Shown here: positions 23,722-31,328 of the stretch, in pieces
Position numbering within the stretch: position 1 is the stretch's first letter
Layout of the letters: every line of letters begins with the position of its first letter
Origin: Spirochaetaceae bacterium
GTDB lineage: Bacteria; Spirochaetota; Spirochaetia; SZUA-6; Bin103
Assembly (NCBI GenBank): GCA_028821475.1
Contig: JAPPGB010000083.1
Location: 62,001-126,000, forward strand
Length of the DNA stretch: 64,000 bases
Direction: 5' to 3'
The notes under the pieces: generated by a model
Told to the model about the DNA's origin: nothing
Databases searched by the model: none
Seen by the model: the letters and a program-made list of their open reading frames with translations, nothing else
Program-made: the position numbers and the translations under genes

Positions 23722-24771
23722 TCACACTTGCGGCGGCAGAGGCACTCTGATCTCCTGGTCCTCTACGCCCGCCGCTTCACTGTGGAAATACAGGATGAAG
23801 GTTCCCAGCCAATGGCTCACGTCGTAGCCGCCGGTGAACGCGGCCGATACCGCGGCCTGCGCCTCGCGCCGCGCGCGGCCGGCCGCGGCGCGCCACCGCG
23901 GGCTCGCTGCCGCGCCGTGGCGGGCAATGGCGTGCAGGCACCAGGCACGATGGAACGCAAGTCCCAGCAGGTGCGCCGATTGCGGGTCGCCGGCGGCCGG
24001 CGCCGGCAGCGCGGCCAGCAACGGCTCCAGCGCCGCCGGCGGCAGGAAGCGGTGCAGCCAGGTGCGGTAGACGCCGGGCCTCAGAACCCGTCTCATCAGG
24101 TCGGCCTCGGCCAGGCAGGGCGACAGGAAGTCGCTTCCGGACGGCTCGTAGCGCGTCGGACAGGCCGTGTCCGCGAGAAACAGCCGCCGTGCCGCGGCGG
24201 CCAGCTTCTCGGCAGCGGCCTCGTCCCCCAAGGTGCCGAGGGCATCCAGCATCAACGCCAGCGAGAACGCGGAGTTGGCGTGCAGCCCGTTCCGGATCGG
24301 CGCCGGCAGGCGCCGGAAGTAGGTCACCGCGCGCGTTGCCAGCAACCTGGCCAGGGGAGCCAATGCCGCCCGCCAACGCGCCGCGGCGGACGTGTCGAGC
24401 CGCGCCAGCTCCGCCGCCAGCGCCAGCAGCCACGCCCAGCCGTAGGGCGCCTCGAAGAACAGCGCCTCGGGCCGGTGCAGGTAGGCGACTTCCGCGGCAA
24501 CGGCGGCGGGGGTCAGGTGTCGGTTCAGCACCGCGGCGGAGCGCGCGTTGACCTCGGCGTGCGGCTGCAGGCGCATCACTCGCGCCAGGCACCAGTGCGC
24601 GTGCACCGCGGAGTGCCAGTCGAAGCAGCCGCCGAATGCCGGGTGCAACCCCATACCGCGGTCGGTCGGCGCCGTGTACACGTGGTGCGGTGCGTACGGG
24701 TAGGCACGGTCGACGCAGGCCAGCGCCAGGCGCGCAAGCCGTGGATACAGCGTAACGGCGTCCAGGCTCAC
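23722..24771 (-). CDS. DUF2891-family protein
   Basis: The 349-residue product matches the DUF2891 pattern: YPYAPHHVYTAPTDRGMGLH near the start followed by PAFGGCFDWHSAVHAHWCLA, then all-helical repeats such as EAPYGWAWLLALAAELARLD and NGLHANSAFSLALMLDAL. The alternating helices suggest an alpha/alpha-toroid, possibly a carbohydrate-active or glycan-binding fold. Its function is unknown. The start is GTG at 24771. It lies 69 bases after the TIM-barrel gene on the same strand and may share its transcript. Confidence 0.83.
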   Translation of the reverse strand: MSLDAVTLYPRLARLALACVDRAYPYAPHHVYTAPTDRGMGLHPAFGGCFDWHSAVHAHWCLARVMRLQPHAEVNARSAAVLNRHLTPAAVAAEVAYLHRPEALFFEAPYGWAWLLALAAELARLDTSAAARWRAALAPLARLLATRAVTYFRRLPAPIRNGLHANSAFSLALMLDALGTLGDEAAAEKLAAAARRLFLADTACPTRYEPSGSDFLSPCLAEADLMRRVLRPGVYRTWLHRFLPPAALEPLLAALPAPAAGDPQSAHLLGLAFHRAWCLHAIARHGAAASPRWRAAAGRARREAQAAVSAAFTGGYDVSHWLGTFILYFHSEAAGVEDQEIRVPLPPQV

Positions 24772-24840
24772 CGTGCATCCACGCGGCGCTCCTCGCCCGC
24801 GGGCAGACGACGGTCGAACGGCCGCGCCGCCACCGCGAAC

Positions 24841-25620
24841 CTACACGGAGGCAAGTTGGCGGCGCAGTTCCGCTACGCCGGGCGGCGCCTGCGCGAGCTG
24901 GTCCTGCCAGCGGCACTCCAGCGAGTAGGCGCCGTCGTAGCCGATGCGGGCCAGGGCACGCAGAAACGGCCGAAAGTCGTCGCCGGCAACGCCGGGCGGC
25001 GTGCGCTCGGCCTCTTCGGCCACGTGCACGTGCCGGATCAGCGCGCCGGCGCGTTCGATGGCGTCGGGGCCCTCGTCCTCGCGCAGCATGTGGTACAGGT
25101 CCGCGAGCAGCATGACGTGCGGATGATCCGCGGCGCGCACCGCCTCCGCGCCCTCGGTCACGCTGTTGATCAGGTTGCACTCTGCGGTATTGAGCGGCTC
25201 CACCACCACGGTGACGCCGGCCTCGGCCGCCGGCGGACCGACGGTCCTGAGCGCGTCCACGAACTGCTGCTCGGCGCGTGCCCGGTCGAAGCCCTCGTCG
25301 ACCTGACGCGATCCGCCGCTGCCGTACACGACGATGCCGACCCCCACCTGGCGGGCGCGCCGGAACGCGGTCCGCGCGTAGCGCCGCAGCCGCTCCAGGT
25401 CCACCTCCGGTCCGGTCGAGCGCAGGTCGCGCGGCAGGAACACGTTGACCGCCGGGATCGGCAGCGCGGCCAGCGCGGCGCCGTCCGGGGGCCGGAACGC
25501 CGCGTCGGGCTGCTCGGGCACCAGCAGCCTCAGTACCGTCTCTTCGGCGAAGTCGATCGAATCCGCGACGGCGCGCAACACCGCGTGCGCGCCGCACACG
25601 CCTACCCGTGGCTCGTCCAT
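24841..25620 (-). CDS. sugar phosphate isomerase/epimerase family protein (TIM barrel)
   Basis: This 259-residue protein resembles xylose isomerase-like TIM-barrel (AP endonuclease 2) proteins, which isomerise or epimerise sugars using a divalent metal. Typical ligands appear as VVVEPLNTAECNLIN (Glu), LLADLYHMLRED (Asp/His), RHVHVAEEAERT (His) and GAYSLECRW (Glu) near the C-terminus. The start ATG at 25620 is preceded by a GGAGGGGGC ribosome binding site. With DUF2891 downstream it may form a small sugar-metabolism operon; substrates are unknown. Confidence 0.82.
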   Translation of the reverse strand: MDEPRVGVCGAHAVLRAVADSIDFAEETVLRLLVPEQPDAAFRPPDGAALAALPIPAVNVFLPRDLRSTGPEVDLERLRRYARTAFRRARQVGVGIVVYGSGGSRQVDEGFDRARAEQQFVDALRTVGPPAAEAGVTVVVEPLNTAECNLINSVTEGAEAVRAADHPHVMLLADLYHMLREDEGPDAIERAGALIRHVHVAEEAERTPPGVAGDDFRPFLRALARIGYDGAYSLECRWQDQLAQAPPGVAELRRQLASV

Positions 25621-25847
25621 GCCCCCTCCTCAGCAGTCGCCTGCATGGTTGTGCGCGAGTGTAGCGCGTTGCCGACCCCGCGTCTCGCCTATCTGCGCCT
25701 CGGCAGGCAGTGGCGAGTGTGAAGCCGGCCAGTCGCCGTCACGGTCGACTGCGCGCCGGGGCAGCCCACGGCCACCCGGACCGCGGCCGGAGGTTGCCGG
25801 CCAATGTCGGCGCGGCCAGCCGGCCTGCCTGGCGACCGTCTCTCCGT

Positions 25848-26828
25848 TTACGGTACTGGAGAGCCGCGGCTCGCGTTGAACAGCCGGTACCACTCGCCGC
25901 GGGTCAGCGCGACGTTCACCCCATCGGCCGCCTGCCGGATCTCTGCCGGCGTCCTGCCGCCCAGGATCGGCTGTATGCCGGCCGGGTGGCGCAGGATCCA
26001 CGCGATGGCGATGGCGGCGGGATGGACACCGCGCTTCCGCGCCACGGAAGCCAGTTCGCGCCGCACCGCGAGCAGGCGGGAGTCGGCGCCCGCGGCGTCG
26101 GCCCGCACCAGCCGGCCGGCGCCGAGCGGCGCCCACGCCTGCACCGTGATACTCCGTTGCATGCAGTACGCCAGGGTACCGAAGCCGCGTACCGGGCGGT
26201 CCGGCTGTGCGTCGTTGACCACCACGGCGTCGTCGATCAGGTCGGGATGCGCCAGGCTCACCTGGAGCTGATTCACCAGCAACGGCCGGCCCAGCGCCGC
26301 CTGCAGCAACTCGACCTGTCCCGGGGCGTAGTTGCTGACCCCGAAGTGGCGCACGTCGCCGGCCTCGTGCAGGCGGTCGAACGCCGCCGCCACCTCTTCC
26401 GGCTCCAGCAGCACGTCCGGCCGGTGCAGCACGAGCAGGTCCAGGTACTCGACCCGCAGGCGCGCCATGCTGCCGCGCGCGGCCGCCAGGATGTGCTCGC
26501 GGCTCGAATCATAGCAGGTCCCCGCCCGGGAGGTGTCATCGGCGGAGCGCACCACGCCGCACTTGGATTGCACCGCCACCCGCGAGCGCAGCGTTGCATC
26601 CAATTGCCAGATCTCCGAGAACGCCTGCTCCGCCTTCCCGAACGCGTATACGTCGGCCAGGTCGAAGTGGTCGATACCGGCGTCCAGCGCCGCTTCCAGT
26701 GCCGCGCGAGCCTTCCTCCGGCGTTCGGGAGTCAACTCTCCCGCATCCCACGGTCCGCCCAGCGCCGCGCAGCCGTAGGCCAGCCGGCTCACCAGCGGCC
26801 CGCCCCGGCCCAACTGCATCCGTTCCAT
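25848..26828 (-). CDS. aldo/keto reductase
   Basis: The 326-residue protein is an NAD(P)H-dependent aldo/keto reductase with a TIM barrel. It begins MERMQLGRGGPLVSRLAYGC and shows IDHFDLADVYAFGKAEQAFS (catalytic Asp and Tyr), RSRVAVQSKCGV (Lys), DLLVLHRPDVL (His) and GVSNYAPGQVELLQ. The ATG at 26828 has GAGGAGG five bases upstream; the much longer open frame continuing upstream is antisense to the Uma2 gene and not coding. A second aldo/keto reductase lies at 49726–50676. The roughly 230 bases between this gene and the TIM-barrel gene hold nothing I can recognise. Confidence 0.9.
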   Translation of the reverse strand: MERMQLGRGGPLVSRLAYGCAALGGPWDAGELTPERRRKARAALEAALDAGIDHFDLADVYAFGKAEQAFSEIWQLDATLRSRVAVQSKCGVVRSADDTSRAGTCYDSSREHILAAARGSMARLRVEYLDLLVLHRPDVLLEPEEVAAAFDRLHEAGDVRHFGVSNYAPGQVELLQAALGRPLLVNQLQVSLAHPDLIDDAVVVNDAQPDRPVRGFGTLAYCMQRSITVQAWAPLGAGRLVRADAAGADSRLLAVRRELASVARKRGVHPAAIAIAWILRHPAGIQPILGGRTPAEIRQAADGVNVALTRGEWYRLFNASRGSPVP

Positions 26829-27041
26829 CACGCCTCCTCTGCCGTCATCCCGGAGACGGCGACCCAATGATGACACATCTGAACCACCGCAGGATCCGGA
26901 CCCCGCAGTGCGTAGCTTTCTGTCGGGCTTCCTCCAACGTCGACGGCGTACGCAGGATTCGCCGTCGCCGGCCGGTGCGGATTCGCAGGTTGTTGACATG
27001 CAAATCGGGCGCACGGACATTGTAAAGCCAAGGAAGCTGGC

Positions 27042-27689
27042 ATGGACACGGCGGTTGCCTCCGAACAGACCGATCGACTGCGGGTCGTCACGTCCGACGA
27101 CTGCACGCTCGCCGACCTGTCCGCGTTGCAGGGGCACTGGACGCAGGCGCAGTATCTGAAGCTGACCAATGAAGGTAATCGCCTGATCGAGTTTACCGAC
27201 GGACGCATCGAGTTTTTGCCCATGCCTACCCAACGACATCAAGCGATTTCGCGTTTCCTGTTCCGTGCCCTGGATTCGTTCGTTCGCGACATCGGCGGGG
27301 AGGTATTCTACGCGCCCCTGCGGCTGCGTATCCGCGACGGCAAGTTTCGCGAGCCGGATCTGCTGCTCGTCCGCGACGCCGACGACCCTCGCTGTCGGGA
27401 CGACTATTGGCTTGGTGCGGATCTGGTCATGGAGGTGGTCAGTCCGCACAATCCCGACCGGGACATGGTGGACAAGCGCTTCGACTACGCAGAGGCGGGC
27501 ATCCTCGAGTATTGGATTGTCAACCCGCTGGACGAGACCGTTACGGTGCTCGTCCTTGCGGACGGCGCATACCGGGAACACGGCGTGTTCCGACCGGGCG
27601 CTCACGCCGGTTCGACGGTGCTGTCCGGGCTCTCGGTCAACGTCCGGGAGTCATTCGACGCGGCGCGGACGCGTCAACCCGACCCATGA
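27042..27689 (+). CDS. Uma2-family (DUF820) putative restriction-like nuclease
   Basis: This 215-residue protein belongs to the Uma2 family, with a restriction endonuclease-like PD-(D/E)XK fold. Conserved elements are LIEFTDGRIEFLPMPTQRHQ, APLRLRIRDGKFREPDLLLV (with the Asp), GADLVMEVVSPHNPDRDMVD (Glu) and KRFDYAEAGILEYWIVNPLD (Lys). Such genes are numerous in some genomes and are not linked to methylases; their role is not known. The start has AAGGAAG six bases upstream. A TTGACA box lies at 26993–26998 without a good -10. It begins an accessory patch of nuclease and ATPase genes. Confidence 0.88.
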   Translation: MDTAVASEQTDRLRVVTSDDCTLADLSALQGHWTQAQYLKLTNEGNRLIEFTDGRIEFLPMPTQRHQAISRFLFRALDSFVRDIGGEVFYAPLRLRIRDGKFREPDLLLVRDADDPRCRDDYWLGADLVMEVVSPHNPDRDMVDKRFDYAEAGILEYWIVNPLDETVTVLVLADGAYREHGVFRPGAHAGSTVLSGLSVNVRESFDAARTRQPDP

Positions 27690-27753
27690 GGCTCAGCATT
27701 CCCCAGGCAGGGAGAGCGACTCCGTCGACGTGTATCGACCGGACGTGCGTGTG

Positions 27754-27795
27754 ACCCGATAATTCGGCGCAGGCTGCCCACCGGCGTGCCGACCG
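27754..27795 (+). pseudogene. orphan 5' fragment of an AAA/PD-(D/E)XK gene
   Basis: About 40 bases here match the start of the gene at 29719 at roughly 36 of 40 positions. The fragment would encode IIRRRLPTGVPT where the gene encodes MIRRRLPTGVQT. The start ATG is ATA, and two further changes (Ile and Arg codons) are synonymous. The match ends after about 13 codons, so it is a truncated relic about 2 kb upstream of the intact copy. The rest of the gap 27690–27905 holds no other gene. Confidence 0.7.
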
Positions 27796-27865
27796 TTGGC
27801 GCTACCGGCCATCCGCTGCTCCTGTCGGAACCCGACTCCGAAACATCCGTTGGTTTAAATTGACC

Positions 27866-27893
27866 TTTACAGAGTGACAGATTTTCCCATATT
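27866..27893 (+). promoter_or_regulatory. possible promoter of the DUF4143 ATPase gene
   Basis: In a short AT-rich stretch, TTTACA (27866–27871) and CATATT (27888–27893) are spaced by 16 bases, each close to sigma-70 consensus. Transcription would start near 27900, leaving almost no leader before the ATG at 27906, which also lacks a ribosome binding site. Confidence 0.35.
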
Positions 27894-27905
27894 GTCCCTT
27901 TTGAA

Positions 27906-29222
27906 ATGACAATTTCCCGAGAGCTCCTGCGCTCCAAGCTGGACGAGTCGCTGTTCCTTCCGCCGCGCCGACTCACCCGCCGCGACGTGCGGCTTCCCGC
28001 CATCGCCGGGAAGGCGTTCGCGGTCATCGGCGTGCGGCGCAGCGGCAAGACCTCCTACCTTGCCGAGCACCGCTCCCGGAACCTGCACGCCGGCGTACCC
28101 CCTGAGTCCCAGTTGCTGCTTCTGCTCGAGGACGAGCGGCTCGCCGGTATCACCGTAGACGACCTGGGTTGGATGCTCGAGGAGCACGCCCGCCGCTTTC
28201 CGCAGTCGTACGTGCGCGAGGAGGTCACCCTGTACCTGGATGAGGTCCAGTACGTTCCGGGCTGGGAGGGACTCGTACGCCGGTTGATCGACACCGGCGG
28301 CGTACAGGTGTTCGTGACCGGCTCTTCTGCACGCCTGCTGAGCAGAGAGGTAGCGACCAGCCTCCGCGGCCGCGCGATGGAGGTGCTGATCCACCCCTTC
28401 AGCTTCCGCGAATCGTTGCGCCACGCCGGCGCGGCGCCGGCTCCGCGCCACGCGCCGGACACGGGTCCGGAGGCGGCAGTACTGCACCAGCGCCTGCGGC
28501 GCTACCTGGTCGAGGGCGGCTTTCCCGAGGCGCAGGGCGCCGAGCCGCGCGACCGCGCGGCGCTGCTCGCGGGTTATGTCGACGTGGTCGTGCTGCGCGA
28601 CGTGATCGACCGCCACGCGGTGTCGAATCCGCTCGCCCTGCGCTGGTTGCAGCGGCAGTTGCTGGCCAACCCCGGAGGCAGCTTCTCGGTGAAGAAGCAG
28701 TACGACACCCTGCGCTCCCAGGGGGTGCGCGTCGGCAAGGACACCCTGCACGAGTACCTCGGCTACCTGGAGGATGCCTTCCTGATCCGCACCGTCTCGC
28801 TGCACACCGCCTCCGAGCGCCGGCGCATGGTGAATCCGCGCAAGGCATACCCGGTGGACCCGGACTTGATCGCCCTGTTCGCGCGCAGCGGTCGCAGCCA
28901 CCACGGCCGCGCCCTGGAGACCGCCGTGCTGCTGGAGTTGGAACGGCGCGGCTGGGAGGTATCCTACCTGCGCACCGAACAGGGCTGGGAGGTCGACTTC
29001 TTCGCTCACCGCGCGGGAGAGGCGCCGATGCTGGTCCAGGTGTGCCTGGAGACCAGCCAGGATGCGACCTGGGAGCGGGAACTGCGCGCCCTCCAGGCCG
29101 CTGGGGAAATGTACCAGGATGCCAGCCGCTGGCTGGTCACGCTCGACCCGTCGCCGCCGCGGCGCCTCCCGGAAGGTGTGACGTGGGCTTCCGCCGCGCA
29201 CTGGCTGTTGGGCGACTGGTAG
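27906..29222 (+). CDS. ATP-binding protein with AAA and DUF4143 domains
   Basis: The 438-residue product has an N-terminal AAA (AAA_14-like) domain with Walker A in AVIGVRRSGKTSYLAEHRSR, a Walker B-like VTLYLDEVQYVPGW, and sensor motif QVFVTGSSARLLSREVATSL. The C-terminal DUF4143 domain includes GKDTLHEYLGYLEDAFLIRT and a nuclease-like core (ERRGWEVSYLRTEQGWEVDF). Such proteins are common accessory ATPases of unknown function; a link to defence or mobile elements is often suggested but unproven. It is full length. Confidence 0.85.
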   Translation: MTISRELLRSKLDESLFLPPRRLTRRDVRLPAIAGKAFAVIGVRRSGKTSYLAEHRSRNLHAGVPPESQLLLLLEDERLAGITVDDLGWMLEEHARRFPQSYVREEVTLYLDEVQYVPGWEGLVRRLIDTGGVQVFVTGSSARLLSREVATSLRGRAMEVLIHPFSFRESLRHAGAAPAPRHAPDTGPEAAVLHQRLRRYLVEGGFPEAQGAEPRDRAALLAGYVDVVVLRDVIDRHAVSNPLALRWLQRQLLANPGGSFSVKKQYDTLRSQGVRVGKDTLHEYLGYLEDAFLIRTVSLHTASERRRMVNPRKAYPVDPDLIALFARSGRSHHGRALETAVLLELERRGWEVSYLRTEQGWEVDFFAHRAGEAPMLVQVCLETSQDATWERELRALQAAGEMYQDASRWLVTLDPSPPRRLPEGVTWASAAHWLLGDW

Positions 29223-29253
29223 CGTCCGGGCTCTTCGTGATGCCGGCTCCGGT

Positions 29254-29568
29254 TTACCGGTCTCGTTGCCGGCGGCGGGAGTGCGATGCGCGACCACTGC
29301 CGCCGAGCATGACGGAGGCGCCGATCAGGAAGCCAAGGTTGTACCAGCCGCCGTTGTTGTGGGCTTCGTAGATGCCCACGCCGGAGGAGAACAACGAGAT
29401 GACGAACGTGACCGGGGTAATGAACCCGTGCCAGAGCCCCAGCCAGAACCCGGCGACCGAACCTTCGAGATCCGCGCTGTCCTGCAGCTCGTTGGGCTGC
29501 GGCGCGCAGGAGGCGAGCGCAAACAGAACGATCGCGGCGAGCGAAAGGAGCCTACCGTTGCGTACCAA
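29254..29568 (-). CDS. small predicted lipoprotein with a membrane segment
   Basis: This 104-residue protein starts with a signal peptide and lipobox (AAIVLFALASCAPQP, cysteine at about residue 21), followed by GFWLGLWHGFITPVTFVISL and GIYEAHNNGGWYNLGFLIGA, motifs of a widespread family of small membrane proteins with unknown function. The TTG start at 29568 has GGAGG nine bases upstream. It converges on the DUF4143 gene and is divergent from the leader ORF and AAA/PD-(D/E)XK gene. Confidence 0.72.
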   Translation of the reverse strand: MVRNGRLLSLAAIVLFALASCAPQPNELQDSADLEGSVAGFWLGLWHGFITPVTFVISLFSSGVGIYEAHNNGGWYNLGFLIGASVMLGGSGRASHSRRRQRDR

Positions 29569-29594
29569 GGGTGATTACCTCCCCGATCCGATAA

Positions 29595-29621
29595 TTGACC
29601 GATTGGTTCGTATGCTACCAT
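29595..29621 (+). promoter_or_regulatory. possible extended -10 promoter for the leader ORF and AAA/PD-(D/E)XK gene
   Basis: TTGACC (29595–29600) is followed 15 bases later by TACCAT (29616–29621), preceded by TG one base upstream (TGcTACCAT), the extended -10 pattern. Transcription would start near 29628, about 20 bases before the leader ORF. Confidence 0.45.
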
Positions 29622-29647
29622 GCTTCCACGCAGGGGAGGAACCAGAG

Positions 29648-29722
29648 ATGACCAATTACCGCCGTCCACGCTCGCGAGGGCGGTTTGAGAGCCTGCCGCG
29701 AACGGTTAAGATGGCCCGATGA
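29648..29722 (+). CDS. 24-residue leader peptide overlapping the AAA/PD-(D/E)XK gene
   Basis: ATG 29648 has a strong GGGGAGGAACC ribosome binding site. It encodes MTNYRRPRSRGRFESLPRTV then KMAR and stops at 29722. The stop overlaps the ATG of the next gene (ATGA at 29719). That gene has no ribosome binding site of its own, so the leader probably delivers ribosomes to it by translational coupling. The peptide is very basic and I know no relative. Confidence 0.5.
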   Translation: MTNYRRPRSRGRFESLPRTVKMAR

Positions 29723-31266
29723 TCAGGCGCAGGCTGCCCACCGGCGTGCAGACCTTCCGCGAACTCCGCGAGCGGGACTGCTATTACGTGGACAAGACCG
29801 CCTACGTCGAACGGCTGCTCGACGACGGCAAGCACTACTTCCTGTCCCGGCCGCGCCGGTTCGGCAAGAGCCTGTTCCTGGACACGCTGAAGGAGCTGTT
29901 CGAGGGCAACCAGGCGCTGTTCGAAGGACTGCACATTCACGACCGCCACGACTGGTCGCAGCGCCATCCGGTAGTGCGGCTGGACTTCGCCCGCGGCCAC
30001 TTCGTGGAGCCCGGCTCCTTGCACACCAACGTGGCGGCGCAGTTGGACGGCATGGAGGTGCAGGCCGGCGTGCGTCCCCGCTACGAAACGACGCCGGAAC
30101 GGTTTGGTTACCTGATCAGTTCGCTGCACGAGCGCACCGGGCAGCGGGTCGTGGTGCTGGTCGACGAATACGACAAGCCGATCCTGGATGCGCTGGAGCA
30201 ACGCGGCATCGCCCGCGCGAACCGCGACTACCTGCGCGGCCTGTACGGCGTGATCAAGGCAAGCGACGCGCACGTCCGGTTCACGTTCCTCACCGGAGTG
30301 AGCAAGTTCTCCAAGGTCAGCGTGTTCTCGGTACTGAACAACCTTACCGACCTCACCCTCGACCGGCGCTACTCGGCGATCTGCGGGTACACGGAACATG
30401 ACCTGGACACGGTGTTCGCGCCCGAGCTCGCCGGCCTGGACCGGGAGCAGGTGCGCGAGTGGTACAACGGCTACCGCTGGCGCGGCGATGAGAAGGTGTA
30501 CAACCCCTACGACGTGCTGCTGCTGTTCGACAGCCGCGAGTTCGAGGCGCACTGGTTCGAGACCGGCACGCCGGCGTTCCTGGTGGACACCCTGGTCAGA
30601 CGCCGGGTCGCGTCGGTGTCATTGGACCGGACCGTGAGCACCGCAGATCTGCTGGCGGCGTTTGACGTGGAGCACATCGGCACCGAGGCGCTGCTGTTCC
30701 AGACCGGCTACCTGACGATCACGGGAGAGGAGAAGCTGGGCGGCATGCCCCTGTACCACCTAGGCTATCCGAACCGGGAGGTTCGCCAGAGCCTGAACCA
30801 AGTCCTACTGCGTCACCTGGTGCAGGACACCGGACAGCAGATGCAGAACAGCATCCGCTTGGCGCGCCTGCTGGAGAGCGGCGATTGCGAAGGCCTGCGT
30901 GATCTGTTCCACGCCTTCTTCGCGGGCATCCCGTACGAATGGCACACCAACAACGACATCGCGAGATACGAGGGCTACTACGCGAGTGTGTTCTACTCCT
31001 ACTTCGCGGCGCTCGGCTACGAGGTCGCGGTGGAGGAGTCCAGCAGCCATGGCCGCCTGGACATGGCGGTGCGCACCGGCGGGCACGTCTACCTGTTCGA
31101 GCTCAAGGTGGTGGAGATGACCCCGCCGGGCTCCGCGCTGGCGCAACTGCGCGAGCGCCGTTACGCCGACAAGTACCGCGGCCGCGACGAGCCGATCCAC
31201 CTTATCGGAGTGGAGATCAGCCGCGAGACGCGCAACGTAACCGCCTTCGAGGTCGCCGACGGCTGA
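29719..31266 (+). CDS. AAA-ATPase-like / PD-(D/E)XK nuclease protein (second of three)
   Basis: The 515-residue protein starts MIRRRLPTGVQTFRELRERD, with CYYVDKTAYVERLL and a P-loop in FLSRPRRFGKSLFLDTLKEL (GKS 49–51), Walker B-like VVLVDEYDKPILDAL, and GVSKFSKVSVFS. The C-terminal PD-(D/E)XK domain keeps SSHGRLDMAVRTGGH (Asp) and VYLFELKVVE (Glu, Lys). It is very similar over its whole length to the gene at 54456–56021 on the other strand, so the two form a long-range inverted repeat. Family function is unknown. Its start codon overlaps a short leader ORF. Confidence 0.87.
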   Translation: MIRRRLPTGVQTFRELRERDCYYVDKTAYVERLLDDGKHYFLSRPRRFGKSLFLDTLKELFEGNQALFEGLHIHDRHDWSQRHPVVRLDFARGHFVEPGSLHTNVAAQLDGMEVQAGVRPRYETTPERFGYLISSLHERTGQRVVVLVDEYDKPILDALEQRGIARANRDYLRGLYGVIKASDAHVRFTFLTGVSKFSKVSVFSVLNNLTDLTLDRRYSAICGYTEHDLDTVFAPELAGLDREQVREWYNGYRWRGDEKVYNPYDVLLLFDSREFEAHWFETGTPAFLVDTLVRRRVASVSLDRTVSTADLLAAFDVEHIGTEALLFQTGYLTITGEEKLGGMPLYHLGYPNREVRQSLNQVLLRHLVQDTGQQMQNSIRLARLLESGDCEGLRDLFHAFFAGIPYEWHTNNDIARYEGYYASVFYSYFAALGYEVAVEESSSHGRLDMAVRTGGHVYLFELKVVEMTPPGSALAQLRERRYADKYRGRDEPIHLIGVEISRETRNVTAFEVADG

Positions 31267-31328
31267 CGTCGCTCCGACATTCCGCGAATCCGGCGTCAGC
31301 GGCATGAGCGGCGGCTGCTTCGAGGGCG

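Noticed and set aside
23200-25722. An 840-codon open frame on the plus strand
   Set aside because: It covers the reverse strand of the SDR, DUF2891 and TIM-barrel genes and has no protein-like motifs.
26829-27605. An apparent 259-residue N-terminal extension of the aldo/keto reductase
   Set aside because: It is antisense to the Uma2 gene, and the reductase has a well-placed ATG and ribosome binding site at 26828.
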